Shown here: in pieces, positions 62,004 through 64,000 of the stretch
Layout of the letters: each line of letters opens with the position of its first letter
Numbering within the stretch: the stretch's first letter is position 1
Assembly: GCF_000961095.1 (NCBI RefSeq)
Contig: NZ_CP011058.1
Span: 2,013,001 to 2,077,000 of the forward strand
Reading direction: 5' to 3'
Origin: Paenibacillus beijingensis
GTDB taxonomy: Bacteria; Bacillota; Bacilli; Paenibacillales; Paenibacillaceae
Length of the DNA stretch: 64,000 nucleotides
The notes under the pieces: model-generated
Told to the model about the DNA's origin: nothing
The model's database searches: none
The model's input: the letters and a program-made list of their open reading frames with translations, nothing else
Made by a program: the position numbers and the translations under genes

Positions 62004-62213
62004 TCAGGCAAATTCGCGTGGATGCAGGCGCCGCAGCAGCCCGGTCTGTTCCGCAATCAGCTCGGCCGTCAGGTTCGTTATGGTAGCCGATGTTAAATGC
62101 GTTACTTCAGCGATATGCTGTCTGGAAGTGCGCCCAAGCTTTAATAGAACCTGAAGAACCTGGGTACGGTTTGTTTGCTTCGTTCGAATATTGTTCTGAC
62201 CTTTAAGGTTCAT
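62004..62213 (-). pseudogene. Truncated ROK-family regulator (DNA-binding part only)
   Basis: About 69 residues starting MNLKGQNNIRTKQTNRTQVL, the typical N-terminus of ROK repressors, with a winged-helix (HIAEVTHLTSATITNLTAELI). The frame then runs out in unrelated LLRRLHPREFA and a stop; the ~300-residue ROK sugar-binding domain is missing, and the FGE gene begins 46 bases later. AAAAGGAG upstream of ATG 62213 is intact, so a short DNA-binding peptide might still be made. Confidence 0.75.
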
Positions 62214-62230
62214 TCCGGCAAAACTCCTTT

Positions 62231-62983
62231 TCATTCCGATTGCCGCAAGCGCAAATCGTTTGTAAACCAAAGCCCGTAACTGAGCATGCTCAGCACAATG
62301 GACGTGATAGCCGCCGAGCAGGCGACGATCAACATAATGAGAATCTGATAGCGTACCGCCTCGATCGGATCGGCTCCGGCGACGATCATGCCCGTCATCA
62401 TACCGGGAAGCTGCACAATCCCCACCGTCTTCAGACTGTCGATCGTCGGGATCATGCTCGTCTTCACCGATCGTTTCAGCGACGCTTGAATCGCCTGCCG
62501 CGCCGTCGCCCCTAGCGACAGCAGCGTTTCGATTTCGCCGCGCGAAGAGTCGATTTCCCGCTTCATGGCGTTCAGCAGCAGCCCCGATACGACCATCGCA
62601 TTGCCCATCAATATTCCGGTTAACGGAATGATGTATTTCGGCGTCGCTTCGATCAGCCGAAGCCCGATTAGCAATGTCATCGTGACGATTTCAGTGGCCG
62701 TCACCGCCACGATAATCCGCCATAAGAGCCCCTTCAGCCCTTTTCCCCGCTTGGCCGCATTCCATGCCGCCACCACAATCATGACGGCGACGATCAGCAA
62801 AATAAGAAGCGGATGTTCCGTCTGAAACACATACTGCAGCACATAACCGACGGCCAGCAGCTGCACGACGCAGCGCACCGTTCCCCAGGCGATATCTTTC
62901 TCAAGCCCCAGCTTCCGCCACATCGAGATGCCGATTGTAATCGCGACAAACACAAGTGTGAGAATTAAAGCTAACGTCGTCAT
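62231..62983 (-). CDS. fetB: FetB-like ABC permease (UPF0014)
   Basis: A 250-residue membrane protein with about seven hydrophobic segments. The UPF0014 marks are visible: RCVVQLLAVGYVLQYVF, LLSLGATARQAIQASLKRSV and VGIVQLPGMMTGMIVAGADP. Together with FetA it is thought to export iron or lower oxidative stress. Overlaps fetA by 4 bases; its stop lies inside the leader of the ROK stub. Confidence 0.92.
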   Translation of the reverse strand: MTTLALILTLVFVAITIGISMWRKLGLEKDIAWGTVRCVVQLLAVGYVLQYVFQTEHPLLILLIVAVMIVVAAWNAAKRGKGLKGLLWRIIVAVTATEIVTMTLLIGLRLIEATPKYIIPLTGILMGNAMVVSGLLLNAMKREIDSSRGEIETLLSLGATARQAIQASLKRSVKTSMIPTIDSLKTVGIVQLPGMMTGMIVAGADPIEAVRYQILIMLIVACSAAITSIVLSMLSYGLWFTNDLRLRQSE

Positions 62984-63726
62984 ACGGGCTGCTCACCTGC
63001 CTCGGACCATTGTAAAAAGGTTCTCGCTTCAATCGAAGACGGGTGCTTGAAAAAACGTTCGGTCTCACAGTCTTCAAGCAGCGTCCCTTCGCCCATGAAC
63101 CAAACCCGTCCGCTCTGATTGCGGGCCTGCTCCAAATCGTGCGTCACCCAGATCATCGCGGCACCTTCGTTTCGGGACCAAGCACTTAATACCTCTTCCA
63201 CCGCATGCTTGCTGTGTACATCCAGCGAAGCCGTAATTTCATCGAGCAAAAACAGTTCCGGCCGCAGCAGCAGCGAGCGGATGAGCGCCAGCCGCTGCTT
63301 TTCCCCGCCGGACAGGCCGGACGCGCTTTTGTTCCAGTGAATATGCGCAAGACCGAGGCTGTCCATTAAACGCCGGGCAAGCGGCTTATCAAAGGCGGTG
63401 CGGTGAAGAACACTTACCGTCCGCAAGTTATCCTCAACGCTTCCGGGAAGCATGACCGCCTGCTGCGAGACGTAGCATACTTTCATTCGCCACTCTCTTG
63501 GCTGCCACTGGCCGGACGGTTTGCTATGCAATAAGAGAGTGCCTTCATCCTGACGGTCAAGCAGCGCAAGGATGCGCAGCAGGGTGCTTTTTCCTTGCCC
63601 GGATGCCCCTAGCAGGGCGATCGTTTCCCGCTCGTCGACCGTCGATGAAACGCCGGCGAACAAATACGGACGCCCTCCCTGCTCCACAACTTTCTTTAAC
63701 CGTTCGATTTTCAGAAGATGGGACAT
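62980..63726 (-). CDS. fetA: FetA-like ABC ATPase
   Basis: A 248-residue ATPase: Walker A GASGQGKST, signature LSGGEKQRLAL, Walker B LFLLDEITASLD, H-loop VTHDLEQ. First gene of the fetAB operon, expressed from the promoter at 63811-63839. Confidence 0.92.
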   Translation of the reverse strand: MSHLLKIERLKKVVEQGGRPYLFAGVSSTVDERETIALLGASGQGKSTLLRILALLDRQDEGTLLLHSKPSGQWQPREWRMKVCYVSQQAVMLPGSVEDNLRTVSVLHRTAFDKPLARRLMDSLGLAHIHWNKSASGLSGGEKQRLALIRSLLLRPELFLLDEITASLDVHSKHAVEEVLSAWSRNEGAAMIWVTHDLEQARNQSGRVWFMGEGTLLEDCETERFFKHPSSIEARTFLQWSEAGEQPV

Positions 63727-63810
63727 CGGTTTCTACCCCTCCGTTTATCAATGACGCCCTGTTCAAGCGGCTGAAGGAGCGCCTCGAATGCCGTTCTTTC
63801 GCTGCCGCTT

Positions 63811-63839
63811 ATCATACTACAACATGCAAAATATAACAA
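63811..63839 (-). promoter_or_regulatory. Promoter of fetAB
   Basis: Minus strand TTGTTA (63834-63839) and TATGAT (63811-63816) with a 17-base spacer. Confidence 0.7.
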
Positions 63840-63990
63840 TTTGTCAGCCTTTGCGACAACTTTGCCAGCACGGCCCGATAGCAGTTCCACCCCGTCCGGA
63901 TAACGGTGTTTGTTAGGCTGCAATCAGTCGCCCTTTACACAGCGCCCGCGCCGTCATATCCTTTTGTCATAAGGATTGTGGATTTCGTTC

Positions 63991-63998
63991 GAAAGGAG
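63991..63998 (+). promoter_or_regulatory. Ribosome binding site of a gene beginning past the window
   Basis: GAAAGGAG at the last bases suggests that a plus-strand gene starts just outside the window. Confidence 0.45.
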
Positions 63999-64000
63999 CC

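Noticed and set aside
1..64000. CRISPR arrays, insertion sequences, prophage genes
   Set aside because: No regularly spaced repeats with spacers, transposase motifs or phage structural genes were found.

Overview
The window looks like a chromosome segment of a spore-forming, moderately GC-rich low-GC-phylum bacterium of the Paenibacillaceae (Paenibacillus or a near relative). Supporting signs are T-box leaders, strong AGGAGG-type ribosome binding sites with some TTG starts, a BirA-type biotin operator, Zur-like boxes, an orphan sensor kinase of sporulation-kinase type and many MocR, TetR, MarR and RpiR regulators. The genus is inference; there is no rRNA or intact tRNA to anchor it.

Layout. 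0-8.4 kb: end of an ABC exporter, a GNAT enzyme, an MFS exporter, small metabolic genes, and a DMT exporter divergent from a MocR regulator. 8.5-12.8 kb: a MarR-regulated heterodimeric ABC exporter. 13-15.8 kb: a T-box-controlled, unusual seryl-tRNA synthetase and peptidase T. 15.9-18.3 kb: a three-gene operon (DUF2271, ApbE flavin transferase, ferric-reductase-like membrane protein). 18.5-20.5 kb: two very basic glycosyltransferase-type proteins. 20.6-26 kb: butanediol dehydrogenase, then a TetR gene divergent from an SDR/MDR/SMP-30 operon with three matching operators. 26-32.5 kb: small regulators, an MFS exporter, DinB, YciI/WYL and TetR/hydrolase pairs. 32.6-39 kb: a five-gene Nik/Cnt/Opp-type ABC importer plus MATE exporter behind two Zur-like boxes. 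39.3-45.9 kb: a complete biotin operon bioADBFHC with a BirA operator. 46-49.4 kb: a small secreted protein, a bioD fragment, a frameshifted phzF and a divergent MocR gene in AT-rich DNA. 49.4-54.3 kb: metNIQ with an unrecognised leader, an acetate-type transporter and an oxidoreductase. 54.4-59.1 kb: sensor kinase, MBL hydrolase, RpiR regulator and ROK kinase. 59-64 kb: GNAT gene, an intergenic repeat, a tRNA-like remnant, an isoleucine-type T-box with no synthetase behind it, a formylglycine-generating enzyme, a ROK regulator stub and fetAB.

The most interesting signals are regulatory or structural. They include an orphan T-box, a ~185 bp intergenic repeat present twice with the same internal spacing, a Zur-boxed metal importer linked to a MATE exporter, low-complexity insertions in three biotin enzymes beside a decayed bioD fragment, the DUF2271-ApbE-reductase operon, and a metNIQ leader of unknown class. 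No CRISPR array, transposase or prophage was seen.
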